Source of the DNA: a bacterium
GTDB lineage: Bacteria > Gemmatimonadota > Gemmatimonadetes > Gemmatimonadales > Gemmatimonadaceae
Reading direction: 5' to 3'
Assembly: GCA_027484025.1 (NCBI GenBank)
Contig: JAIXTI010000158.1
Span: forward strand, 1 to 40,375
DNA: 40,375 bases
The position numbers and the translations under genes are program-made. Positions 10,382 through 18,210 of the stretch are shown piece after piece (positions within the stretch are counted from its first letter, which is position 1; each line of letters opens with the position of its first letter). The notes under the pieces are model-generated. The model worked only from the letters and a program-made list of their open reading frames with translations. It was not told where the DNA came from and ran no database searches.

Positions 10382-11494
10382 ATGAAGATCTTACGGAACA
10401 TCGGCGTTCTCGGAGCCGCCACGACCCTGCTGGCAGCGCCGTTGAGCGCCCAGGGTCCAGGCGGTCTCCTTCCGACGCCTGAAACGAAGGCCACGCGTCA
10501 AGGCACGCGTGGCGGCAACTTCCTGCACATTGGTGTGGGCGCCCGAGGAGGCGCCCTCGCCGGTGCGATCGGCAGCACGGTCAACGGACCGACGTCGTGG
10601 TACTGGAATCCGGCCGGCGCCGCGACGAGCGAGGCGATCTCGTTCGCGGGTGGCTACCAGAACCTCTACGGCGACCTCGGCCTCACGCAGTCGTACGCGG
10701 CCATCAATGTGCCGCTCCTCGGCGGCGTCGTCGGCGTCTCGCTCAACTCGCTCTCCTCGGGCGAAATCAAGCGCACGACCGAAGCCAATCCCTTCGGTGA
10801 GCGCCTTGGTGGATCCACGTTCTCGTGGACCTCGAGCGCGGCGTCGATTGGCTACGCCAGGCGGCTTACCGACCGCCTCAACGTCGGCACGCAAATCAAG
10901 TACATCAACGAAGGCATCACCGACGCCAGCACGTCGTGGGTGGCGGCTGACATCGGCACGCAGTTCAACACGGGGCTCTATGGCGTCACCATTGGCGGCG
11001 CCATCCGCAACGTGGGCCGGTCCGCACGGGCGAGTGGCGCGCTGCTGCAGCGCGTCATTCAGACCACGGACGGCTCGCAGCTGCAGGAAGGCCGTCGCGT
11101 GGACCTCTGGACGCGCCCCACGGAACTGCCCGTGACGTTCCAGTTCTCCCTCGGCTCGCAGCTCCTCGGCACCGCCGACGCGCTCTTCGGCAAGGGCAGT
11201 GGTAACAACAGCCTGCACACCGAGTTCACGCTCACCGACGGTACCGATATCGCCACGCAGTACGCGGTCGGCCTCGAGTACGGCTACAAGAACATGTTCT
11301 TCGTGCGCGGCGGCAAGCGCATGTACAACGACGATCGTGACACCGGCGTCGACAACGCCGCTACGCTCGGTCTCGCGGGTGGCTTCGGTATCAAGGTGCC
11401 GCTCCTCGGCCGTCAGATGCGCTTCGACTACTCGTATCAGGGTGCCGGCGCGCTCCAGAACGTCCAGATCTTCTCCTTCGAGGTGGGCCGATGA
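10382..11494 (+). CDS. PorV/PorQ-family outer membrane beta-barrel protein
   Basis: Predicted FadL-like barrel of 370 aa. Signal peptide: residues 1-24 (ending PLSAQ). The family signature near the N-terminus is clear: HIGVGARGGALAGAIGS, then SWYWNPAGAAT. Amphipathic strands and Gly/Asn turns follow, ending in IFSFEVGR. In Bacteroidota, PorV is the T9SS outer membrane shuttle that binds the C-terminal signal of cargo, and PorQ is a related component. A Shine-Dalgarno (GGAG, ~10374) precedes the ATG at 10382. The gene lies 10 nt after the putative T9SS cargo and overlaps the next gene by 4 nt (ATGA), so the two neighbours are translationally linked. Dedicated pairing of one PorV-like protein to one cargo is inference from this arrangement. 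Confidence 0.88.
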   Translation: MKILRNIGVLGAATTLLAAPLSAQGPGGLLPTPETKATRQGTRGGNFLHIGVGARGGALAGAIGSTVNGPTSWYWNPAGAATSEAISFAGGYQNLYGDLGLTQSYAAINVPLLGGVVGVSLNSLSSGEIKRTTEANPFGERLGGSTFSWTSSAASIGYARRLTDRLNVGTQIKYINEGITDASTSWVAADIGTQFNTGLYGVTIGGAIRNVGRSARASGALLQRVIQTTDGSQLQEGRRVDLWTRPTELPVTFQFSLGSQLLGTADALFGKGSGNNSLHTEFTLTDGTDIATQYAVGLEYGYKNMFFVRGGKRMYNDDRDTGVDNAATLGLAGGFGIKVPLLGRQMRFDYSYQGAGALQNVQIFSFEVGR

Positions 11495-12192
11495 AGCGCC
11501 TCTATCTTGCGGCCACGCTCGTGGCGTTGGCAGCAACGACCGCGCAGGCCCAGGTGCAGAACAAGCGCTTCAGCGTCACCACCCGGCTGGGGACGGTGAC
11601 GCCGGAACGCTCGTCCAGCCTCGATCTCGCCGGGGTGGTCGGTCTCGATACCGAGTACTCGCTCAGCAAGTACTTCGGCACGGGCGTGTCGGTTGACGTC
11701 TCGCGTGGCAATACGCATCAGGAGGATTTCGTAGTGCGTCTGCGCTACGGCAACCCGACCAATGCGGGCGGCGACACGATCTACTACCAGTATGCTGGTC
11801 AGCCGGTGAACACCATTCACCTCGGCGCCTTCGGTGTCGCACGCTATCCCACCAAGCATATCACCCCGTTCGTCATGGGGGGCGTCGGCACGTACACCAT
11901 GCTGCTCGACACCCAAATCAACGGGAAAGCGGCCATCAAGAACTCGTCCTCGTTCACCCTTGGTGCTGGCGTCTGGATCAAGTTCAACGAGACGACCGGC
12001 ATCCAGCTTGATGCCCGTCAGCTCACGATGCGCAACTTCGACCGGTCGTTCATCGATCCGGCTGGTGGACGCAATCGGAACACGGTGTTCCCGGAAGACT
12101 TCCCGGCGGTTCCGGCTGCCAAGAACACGGCTGGCAACCTGATGCTGACCCTTGGCTTCCGGTACATCCCTCGCAGCGCGCGGGGCAACTAA
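11491..12192 (+). CDS. Small outer membrane beta-barrel protein (OmpA/OmpW-like fold)
   Basis: 233 aa with signal peptide (MKRLYLAATLVALAATTAQA, cleavage ~20). Alternating hydrophobic strands and Gly-rich turns are typical of an 8-stranded barrel: LDLAGVVGLDTEYSLSKYFG, HLGAFGVARYPTKHITPFVMG, FTLGAGVWIKFNETTGIQLD, LMLTLGFRYIP. The ATG overlaps the stop of the PorV-like gene as ATGA. No catalytic motif is visible. It probably supports assembly or anchoring of the products of this operon; the exact role is unknown. Confidence 0.8.
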   Translation: MKRLYLAATLVALAATTAQAQVQNKRFSVTTRLGTVTPERSSSLDLAGVVGLDTEYSLSKYFGTGVSVDVSRGNTHQEDFVVRLRYGNPTNAGGDTIYYQYAGQPVNTIHLGAFGVARYPTKHITPFVMGGVGTYTMLLDTQINGKAAIKNSSSFTLGAGVWIKFNETTGIQLDARQLTMRNFDRSFIDPAGGRNRNTVFPEDFPAVPAAKNTAGNLMLTLGFRYIPRSARGN

Positions 12193-12194
12193 CC

Positions 12195-13334
12195 ATGAAA
12201 CACATGCGTTTTGCGGTGCTTTCTTCCGCTGTCTGCGCGCTCGCGCTCACGGCGGCCTGTCAGGAAGAGCGTGCGATCACCTCGGCGCCGGTCGGCGCTC
12301 GCGGCTTCGGCGCCAACCTGACGCGCGTTGCGGCGAATCTTCCGCGTGGTCGCGCCATCTTCCCGGCGGCGCCGAACGCGTCGGCCACGCCGGCGGCTGA
12401 CTCGATCATCGTCGAACTCGCCGGTCTCGACTCGCTCACCGGTGCGAACTATGTCGTGTGGGTCGGCAACGACTCCGCCACCAAGTTCGTCCGCGCCACG
12501 GGGCTGCTCACGCAGTTCCGCGCCGACACCACGCTCAATGCGTCCGGTGATCAGGTGCCCACCTCGGCGACGACGACGCTGGGCACGGTGAACCAGTTCT
12601 CGAACGGTGGCCAGAACCGGATCTTCCGGTTCGCGACCACCCGCGCCGCCATCGGCATCGCCGATATCGATTCGGCCAACACGATCATCGTGTCGGTCGA
12701 AACGGGAACCCCGGGCGCAACGCCTGGTGCGCGTCGTGCCCTCTGGGCCCGCCGCAGCCAAGCCGCCGCGCTCGGTGGCCGCCTCACGGCTGCTGTGCGC
12801 TTCGGAAACTTCGCGGCGCGCACGACCGAAGAGTTCGTGTTCGCCACGTCGACGGCCGCGAACCAGCCGTTCGGCCCGTTGGCCTTCAGCGCCAGCAGCA
12901 TGCCGATCATCCCGCGTGGTCGCATCGAAGTGCGTGGCTCGATTTACACGGTGACCGACTCGAACTACTATCGGCCGCCGGTGGGCTACTTCTACGAGGC
13001 GTGGGCGGTGCGCACCGATACGCTCGGCCGTTTCATCGATACGGTCAGTCTCGGGCAGAAGGCGACGCCGTTCCCGGGTCGCAAGAGCTTCTACGACGCC
13101 GACACGCAGATCACCGATCCGCTGTTCATGTTCGGCACGCCGACACCGGCCATCTTCGCCGCGCAGCATCGCGTGGCGGCAGATACGATTGCCGGTAGCA
13201 TCGTAAGCAACACGCCGTGGCGTGAATTTGCCTGGACGTTCGTCACACTCCAGAGCAAGTTCGCCCCGGTTGGGCGCATGGGCGCGGGTATCGTCATGAA
13301 CGTCAACAACCCGTCGTCGATCTCGTTCCGCTAA
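12195..13334 (+). CDS. Predicted lipoprotein, last gene of the T9SS-like cargo operon
   Basis: 379 aa of unknown function. The N-terminus is a lipoprotein signal with lipobox LTAAC (Cys22), so lipid attachment in the periplasm or at the outer membrane is expected. ATG codons at 12195 and 12204 are both possible; the first is 2 nt after the preceding stop. The body begins with a beta-type segment that reads like an anti-sigma or CHRD-like sandwich (SIIVELAGLDSLTGANYVVWVG) and contains a basic patch (ARRALWARRSQAA). I do not recognise a family. Operon position and the strong terminator 22 nt downstream show it belongs with the receptor, cargo and PorV-like genes. Confidence 0.8.
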   Translation: MKHMRFAVLSSAVCALALTAACQEERAITSAPVGARGFGANLTRVAANLPRGRAIFPAAPNASATPAADSIIVELAGLDSLTGANYVVWVGNDSATKFVRATGLLTQFRADTTLNASGDQVPTSATTTLGTVNQFSNGGQNRIFRFATTRAAIGIADIDSANTIIVSVETGTPGATPGARRALWARRSQAAALGGRLTAAVRFGNFAARTTEEFVFATSTAANQPFGPLAFSASSMPIIPRGRIEVRGSIYTVTDSNYYRPPVGYFYEAWAVRTDTLGRFIDTVSLGQKATPFPGRKSFYDADTQITDPLFMFGTPTPAIFAAQHRVAADTIAGSIVSNTPWREFAWTFVTLQSKFAPVGRMGAGIVMNVNNPSSISFR

Positions 13335-13356
13335 GCAACTCGCGGCACAGAAAACG

Positions 13357-13395
13357 AAAGGGCGCCGGGGAGAAATCCCCGGCGCCCTTTTTGTT
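13357..13395 (+). terminator. Strong intrinsic terminator ending the five-gene operon
   Basis: Perfect 14-bp stem (13357-13370 with 13377-13390), loop AGAAAT, followed by TTTTTG. The stem core is GGCGCCGGGG. It lies 22 nt after the stop of the lipoprotein gene. The A-run on the left side could also give some termination for the convergent gene from the minus strand. Confidence 0.93.
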
Positions 13396-13409
13396 CGTAT
13401 GGCACTGCG

Positions 13410-13503
13410 CCCCTGCTGTCTAAGACCCTGCTGTCTGCAGTCTCGGCGCGATGCCGCGGGATCACGCCGAGACTGCAGACGGCAGGGTTCTAGACGGCAG
13501 GAG
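13410..13503. repeat. Palindromic repeat family 1, copy A
   Basis: Near-perfect inverted repeat: arms 13410-13448 and 13465-13503 (39 nt each) around a 16-nt GC-rich centre. The arm contains two GACGGCAGG-type blocks separated by a TCTAGA-like hexamer, then CTGCAG and TCTCGGCG. It sits between two convergent genes, directly after the terminator. Related copies are at 17852-18187 (three) and 29410-29554. Confidence 0.9.
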
Positions 13504-13522
13504 CGGAGGAACCGCGGTTCAT

Positions 13523-14785
13523 CTATGGCACCAGCCGCACCATCTCCATCCCATTCCGGTCGCCCACCCAAAGCACCCCGTTGCGTGCGACGATCGTGGT
13601 GGCGTACGCAGCCTGGCGCGACGCGCCGAGAATGCTGGGGGTGGGGAGCAGCTGAATCCGTGTCACACCGTCGACGCCGCCAGCGACGAACAGGTCGTTC
13701 CCCATGAATGCCATGTCGAACGCAAAGCGCGGCTCGCCCTTGAGGCGCCACGGTTGCTGCTGCACGCCGGCCGGCCGCGCCGCGAGCATGTCGCGTGTCC
13801 AGATGATCACACCCTCCGTCCCGCTCGCCGCCGCAATCCAGTTGGTGCCACTCGCAATCGCGTTCGCCTGCCCACCGGCTGCGGCCCGCATGACGAGCAC
13901 GGGCTTCTCCGCGTCGCTTGCGGGCATCAACACCTCGTACAATCCCGAATCGGCACTCACCCACCAGCGCTGCGCCGACTCGTCGTAGTGCGCCGCCGAC
14001 ACGCGACCAGGTGCGACCAGTGTGTCGACCTTGGTCGTACCCTCCTGCAGTCGACGAATCTGCATGCGTGCGCCTTCCGCAACGAGCACGATGTCGTTGC
14101 TCGCCGCCATCGCGTCGACCGCGCCGCTCAACACTCGTGCCAAGCGCCCGCTGGCAATGGGCGTCTGCCAGAGTGCGTTGCCCGTGCCGATGAGCAACGA
14201 GGCGTCGCGGTTGCTCACCGCAATCCGTCGCATGAGGCTCAGCCCTGCGCCGCGTCGCTGCAGCGCCACGGGGCGCGCGGTGTTGCTCAGCACCTGGACG
14301 CCGCTGTCGGTGACCGCGAACACGAGCGAGTCGTTCATCGCCACGGCAATCGCCTCGGCCGGAAGGCGCAGGCGCGTTGCTGCAAAGGAGAGCGCGTCAC
14401 CAGCACGCGGCGCATTCGCGCGACGCTGCGCCGCGAATTCGCGCGCCAAGAACAGTCCCGTAAGGGCGCCGCTCACACTGAGGTATGGCAGTGCGCAGTT
14501 CCATGGTCCGCATTTGCCGGCGCGTTCACCGCGCTCACTCGCATAGTAGTAGCCCACCGCCATGGAGCTCCCGATTGCGGCGCCCGCCGTCATCCAGCGA
14601 AAGCGGTGATCGTTGGGGAGCGGCCCTATCGTCTCGGCCGCGCCGAGCGCGGTGCGCGTCGAGCCAGTGCTTTGCGCGATCGTGCCAGACAGCGGCGCGG
14701 CGGTGAGGAGCGCGGCCGCACCAGCTACCCATCGCGGCAGCGATGGCGGGCGCGTGGCACTGCGAGCGGAGGGCAGGTTTGTCAT
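13523..14785 (-). CDS. Exported propeller-like protein of unknown function
   Basis: 420 aa. Residues ~18-38 form a signal or anchor segment (WVAGAAALLTAAPLSGTIAQ). A second hydrophobic stretch around 70-115 (GAAIGSSMAVGYYYA, YLSVSGALTGLFLA) may cross the membrane. From ~130 to the end, repeating short-strand units (VFAVTDSGVQVLS, WWVSADSGLYEVL, IIWTRDML, LFVAGGVDGVTRI, LWVGDRNGMEMVRL) suggest a beta-propeller, possibly of WD40/Kelch/regulator-propeller type. No catalytic motif is seen. The ATG at 14785 overlaps the stop of the upstream GWxTD gene as ATGA, so translation is coupled and the two products probably work together. The TAG stop lies 20 nt from palindrome copy A. Confidence 0.75.
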   Translation of the reverse strand: MTNLPSARSATRPPSLPRWVAGAAALLTAAPLSGTIAQSTGSTRTALGAAETIGPLPNDHRFRWMTAGAAIGSSMAVGYYYASERGERAGKCGPWNCALPYLSVSGALTGLFLAREFAAQRRANAPRAGDALSFAATRLRLPAEAIAVAMNDSLVFAVTDSGVQVLSNTARPVALQRRGAGLSLMRRIAVSNRDASLLIGTGNALWQTPIASGRLARVLSGAVDAMAASNDIVLVAEGARMQIRRLQEGTTKVDTLVAPGRVSAAHYDESAQRWWVSADSGLYEVLMPASDAEKPVLVMRAAAGGQANAIASGTNWIAAASGTEGVIIWTRDMLAARPAGVQQQPWRLKGEPRFAFDMAFMGNDLFVAGGVDGVTRIQLLPTPSILGASRQAAYATTIVARNGVLWVGDRNGMEMVRLVP

Positions 14786-17016
14786 GAGCGGGACACGCGA
14801 AAGAAGCGAGCGGAACGTGCAGATTGGCCCGACACAAGATCGGTGACGATAACATCGAGTCGGTAGAGGCCAGCGGGGGAGGTCCCCAACCCAATGGTGT
14901 TTACCATGGGGACGCGGTCGCTCGTTCCCGCTGGCACCTCCCGTGTGAAGCGCACGGTGAGTTCTTCGTTGCCTTCACGCGTGAGTCCAACGAGATCGGC
15001 GGCATCGAGCAGATAGCGTATCGCGCCCTGCTTGTTGGCCCGGTCGATTTCCACCAGCGTCACCTTGAAGCTGACCTCAGCCTTGAGTCGCTGATCGGGA
15101 GTAGGGCGCAATCCGTACGTCTCCCAGTAGACCGAGAACGGCTCGCGCTGCCCCATCGTGAGATCGCCGCGCGGCACAATGCCGGCGCGCTGCCATCCAT
15201 CTCGCGGCTCGTCGGTCGACGTCACGCGCTCGGAGATCATGACGTCGCTCAGTTCGAGGACGTCGCGGCGCGCGCGCGCAATGTCGAGCTCCACGTGCGC
15301 ACGGGCCACGGCACTCGACACATTGGCGTCGGTGCTTTCAACGCGAACGCGCAGCGGACCGGCGGGGACACCCTGCACGAAGGTGCGCGTAAGCCACGAG
15401 CTCGCGGGCAGCGACACGTTGATCGTGTCGCGACGAACCTGCCGCATGTTGAGCGGACGTCCCATATACAGACTGGTGAACAGCGAGCCTTCGGCGAGAT
15501 CGACGTTGCCATACAGGCGCCGAGGGTCGACCGCGTGCGCGACCACCAGTTGCGACGTGCTGTCGGTCGCGCCGCGGAAGCGCGAGAGTTGCACCGACAC
15601 GCTGTCGATGGCACGCAGCGCGGTCACGTTGTCGAGCAGGAACGGCGCGTCCTCACGCGACTCTTCGGCCAGGCCGCGCATAGGACCGGCAAAGGTGGCG
15701 TAGTTCATGGCCGGCGGTCCGGAGAAGACGAACTGCCGGTCTTTGCGCGGATAGTACCACACAGTGGTGATGCGCCCCGCGGTCTCCGCCGCATCGGCGG
15801 CGTTGTCGATTGCAAACGTGGCGATAACGGGTGGCTCGCCGTAACGAGCGAGAATGAGCCCGCGATCGGTGCGCCATCCGCTCTGCCGCATGTCGACGCT
15901 CGAGAATCGCAGCTGGGCTGCGGCAATGCGCGCCAGGAATTCCAGGCGCGCCTCGTTCTCCGGAGTTTCAAGCAGCGGATCGGCCGCTTCCCAGTACGAC
16001 GAATCCGTGAGGCGACGGTCCGCCGCTGAGAGCGCGTCGTACGCGACTGAATCGCGCCGCCGCAAAATGCGCCCGAGGTTCGTCATCTCGCGCCGCTCGT
16101 CCTCGGGAAAGCGGCGGAGCCCCGACTCGAAGAGGGAGTCGGCGGCCGTGGCGTCGTTCACCCGGTAGGCTGCGAGTCCCGCAGCCAGGCGCAGATTGGC
16201 GCCACCGGAGCTTGCGTCGAGAAATGGCTGCACGACGCGGCGCATCTCTTCGTATCGACGCTGGTCATACAGCAGCCCCAACAGGCCAATCGCGCTCGGC
16301 TCGTAGGTCGGGACCGCCGCCAGTCCGCGACGATACAACTCTTCGGCTTCGGTGCGATCCGTGGCCCCGATATTCTCAATCGGTCGGGAGTTGGACTCGA
16401 GAAACTCCCGCGTGTAGCCGCGTCGGTACATGGCCAGGTCGGGCTCGAAAATGAGACCGGCCTGCGGCACCATGTAGCGATCCTTCGCCGTGAGATAGCG
16501 CCGTTCCTTGATCTGCCCCAGTTCCCAGGTGATCTCGGCGATCATGGCATCATCCTGCTGCGACTCGGCCACCCGCAGTGCTTTCCGCATGACGCGTTCG
16601 GCTTCGGCGCGTAGCAGCGGCGTCAGCAGCCGTATCCGTCCAATTTCGAGCAGATACCGCGCGTTGGTGGGATCGATCTCGGCCGCCCGATCGAGCAGCC
16701 GCCATGCCACGAAATTGCGAGGTACATCACCAAAGCGCAGAAACGTCGTGCGCGACAGCAGGACCCCGCGCTGATAGAGTACTTCAGGGTTCCGCGGGGC
16801 AAGATCCTGCGCACGCCCCAAGGCGGTGAGCGCCGTGCTGGTGTCTCCTGAAAGGACAAGGCGACGGGATTCCGCCAGCAACGAATCCACCGCCGGCGAT
16901 GTCTCGTATGTGCGCACACGCCCCGGTGGTTGGGACGGCGTGGTTTCCTGCGCCCTCAGCTGATCACCGGCCGGAGAGCAGAGCAATAGGCAAGCACCGA
17001 GCAGGTGTACGCGCAT
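14782..17016 (-). CDS. TPR and GWxTD domain-containing exported protein
   Basis: 744 aa. The ATG at 17016 is chosen because a signal peptide follows at once (MRVHLLGACLLLC, cleavage near RAQ at 23); a GTG 39 nt upstream is an alternative. Residues ~40-320 hold TPR-type helical repeats (LDRAAEIDPTNARYLLEIGR, AEELYRRGLAAVPTYEPSA). The GWxTD signature is at 380-384 (SGWRTDRGLILARYGEPP), preceded by the family's typical W-x-x-x-DP and FLARIAAA segments. The C-terminal ~250 residues are beta-rich (ELTVRFTREVPAG, GLYRLDVIVTDLVSGQSAR). GWxTD proteins are widespread in Acidobacteriota, Gemmatimonadota and relatives, and the family function is not established. It is coupled by ATGA overlap to the propeller-like gene and is divergent from a barrel gene at 17164. 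Confidence 0.88.
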   Translation of the reverse strand: MRVHLLGACLLLCSPAGDQLRAQETTPSQPPGRVRTYETSPAVDSLLAESRRLVLSGDTSTALTALGRAQDLAPRNPEVLYQRGVLLSRTTFLRFGDVPRNFVAWRLLDRAAEIDPTNARYLLEIGRIRLLTPLLRAEAERVMRKALRVAESQQDDAMIAEITWELGQIKERRYLTAKDRYMVPQAGLIFEPDLAMYRRGYTREFLESNSRPIENIGATDRTEAEELYRRGLAAVPTYEPSAIGLLGLLYDQRRYEEMRRVVQPFLDASSGGANLRLAAGLAAYRVNDATAADSLFESGLRRFPEDERREMTNLGRILRRRDSVAYDALSAADRRLTDSSYWEAADPLLETPENEARLEFLARIAAAQLRFSSVDMRQSGWRTDRGLILARYGEPPVIATFAIDNAADAAETAGRITTVWYYPRKDRQFVFSGPPAMNYATFAGPMRGLAEESREDAPFLLDNVTALRAIDSVSVQLSRFRGATDSTSQLVVAHAVDPRRLYGNVDLAEGSLFTSLYMGRPLNMRQVRRDTINVSLPASSWLTRTFVQGVPAGPLRVRVESTDANVSSAVARAHVELDIARARRDVLELSDVMISERVTSTDEPRDGWQRAGIVPRGDLTMGQREPFSVYWETYGLRPTPDQRLKAEVSFKVTLVEIDRANKQGAIRYLLDAADLVGLTREGNEELTVRFTREVPAGTSDRVPMVNTIGLGTSPAGLYRLDVIVTDLVSGQSARSARFFRVSRS

Positions 17017-17087
17017 GGAAGCTCGAATTGGGGGCAGACCGGGGATCCCGGACACCGGCGCCGAGGTAGTAGCAGCAACTGTTACAG

Positions 17088-17093
17088 GATAAT
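17088..17093 (+). promoter_or_regulatory. Candidate -10 element for the 17164 barrel gene
   Basis: GATAAT lies 70 nt before the ATG at 17164, in the divergent gap of 147 nt. No good -35 is visible at the normal distance. Between it and the gene there is an imperfect hairpin around GTTGT/ACAAC (17108-17126), which may lie in the leader. The call is weak. Confidence 0.25.
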
Positions 17094-17163
17094 CTCAAGC
17101 GTGCGGGCTGTTGTACACCAACAACCGCACAGTCGTCCCAATTCTTTTCAGGAGAAGTCGAGC

Positions 17164-17841
17164 ATGGTGCGTCTTTCGTGGTGTCGTACGTCTGTCCTGT
17201 CGGTCACGGCGCTGGCGCTTTCGCTGGTATCCCCGTTGGCGAGCGCTCAGGCGCAGGCCTACAACTACCCCTCCATGCAGACGCCACGGGCCAGCACCCG
17301 CGACTACACGGCCGCCATTGTCGGAGGCGCCGGCACGTCGTTCGTCTTCCAATGGCGCGAAGGGGCTGGCAAGGGCCTTCACTGGCAGCTCGACGGCGGC
17401 TTTGCGGATCCCAAGGGTGGCGTCGACCCGCTGTTGTTCGTGGGCGGTGGACTGGGCAAGGAGCTTACGCGTGCCACCAATGAGCAGCCGCTGGATGTGC
17501 TCTTCACCGCCGGTGTCGGTGCGGCATTCGGTGGGAACCGCACCGCCTTCCGCGTGCCCCTTGGCGTAAGCGTGGGGCACACGTTCGAGCTCGATCAGAA
17601 CATGTCCCTTACTCCGTTCGTGCATCCGCGCCTCTCCATCGACGCCTGCGGCAGCTGCGGCGCCAATAAGGACTCGCGCACCAATCTCAGCGCCAACTTC
17701 GATGTGGGCGGCCACTGGCAGGTGAACCGCCAGTTCGGCGTCCGGGTGTCCGCCTCGTTCAGCGGGTCGGATCTGGTCGGCTCCGACGAAACCCTCGCCA
17801 TCGGCTTCAACTGGACGCCGGCAGGGTTGGTGCGGCGGTAG
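17164..17841 (+). CDS. Small outer membrane beta-barrel protein
   Basis: 225 aa. The ATG at 17164 is preceded by a good Shine-Dalgarno (GGAGAA, 17151-17156) and followed by a signal peptide (LSVTALALSLVSPLASAQAQ, cleavage ~31). The mature part has barrel-type strands separated by polar loops: AAIVGGAGTSFVFQWREG, LLFVGGGLGKEL, VLFTAGVGAAFGG, FGVRVSASFSGSDLV. A CGSCG motif with two Cys lies in a loop around residue 160 and could form a disulfide. No enzyme motif is seen. Its TAG stop is followed after 10 nt by a tandem array of palindromic repeats. Confidence 0.78.
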   Translation: MVRLSWCRTSVLSVTALALSLVSPLASAQAQAYNYPSMQTPRASTRDYTAAIVGGAGTSFVFQWREGAGKGLHWQLDGGFADPKGGVDPLLFVGGGLGKELTRATNEQPLDVLFTAGVGAAFGGNRTAFRVPLGVSVGHTFELDQNMSLTPFVHPRLSIDACGSCGANKDSRTNLSANFDVGGHWQVNRQFGVRVSASFSGSDLVGSDETLAIGFNWTPAGLVRR

Positions 17842-17851
17842 TTCCTGCGCG

Positions 17852-17948
17852 CCTGCCGTCTGTGTGGCTGCCGTCCGCCGTCTCGGCGCGGACCCGCCGC
17901 ATCCCGCCGAGAGGGCAGACGGCAGGCTTCTAGACGGCAGGGGCGGAG
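17852..17948. repeat. Palindromic repeat family 1, copy B1
   Basis: First of three tandem copies. The core stem TCTCGGCG (17881-17888) pairs with 17905-17912. The outer arms carry CTGCCGTC / GACGGCAG blocks and end in GGGGCGGAG. Confidence 0.85.
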
Positions 17949-17969
17949 TAAAGCCGCAGTGGCTGCGCT

Positions 17970-18067
17970 CCTGCCATCTGTAGTTGCTGCCGTCTGCGTA
18001 CTTGGCGTGATCCCGCCGCATCGCGCCGAGAGGGCAGACGGCAGGCTTCTAGACGGCAGGGGCGGAG
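17970..18067. repeat. Palindromic repeat family 1, copy B2
   Basis: Second tandem copy, offset 119 nt from B1 at the core (CTTGGCG at 18001). The 21-nt linker to B1 includes AGCCGCAGTGGCTGCGCT. The right arm is almost identical to B1, indicating recent duplication. Confidence 0.85.
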
Positions 18068-18088
18068 TAAAACCGCAGTGGCTGCGCT

Positions 18089-18187
18089 CCTGCCATCTGT
18101 AGTTGCTGCCGTCTGCGTACTCGGCATGATCCCGCCGCATCGCGCCGAGACTGCAGACCGCAGGGCTCTAGACGACAGGGGCGGAGG
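18089..18187. repeat. Palindromic repeat family 1, copy B3
   Basis: Third tandem copy, offset exactly 119 nt from B2. Its right arm resembles copy A more than B1/B2 (CTGCAG instead of GGGCAG), and the sequence after it (GACGCTGTTAA) resembles the flank of copy C. It ends 23 nt before the carbamoyltransferase ATG. Confidence 0.85.
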
Positions 18188-18210
18188 GGACGCTGTTAAC
18201 TTCCGCCCCC

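Noticed and set aside
7963-10494. Open frame of 843 codons antisense to the T9SS-like cargo gene
   Set aside because: Same GC artefact. The sequence is His/Arg/Glu-rich without fold signals, and it spans the junction of two real plus-strand genes.
17595-18140. Minus-strand open frame crossing the tandem palindromes
   Set aside because: Its N-terminal half is a translation of the repeat units and its C-terminal half is antisense to the 17164 barrel gene.
17852-18187. CRISPR array
   Set aside because: The unit is ~98 nt with 21-nt linkers that are themselves alike. Units are palindromic, spacers are not unique, and no cas gene is near.
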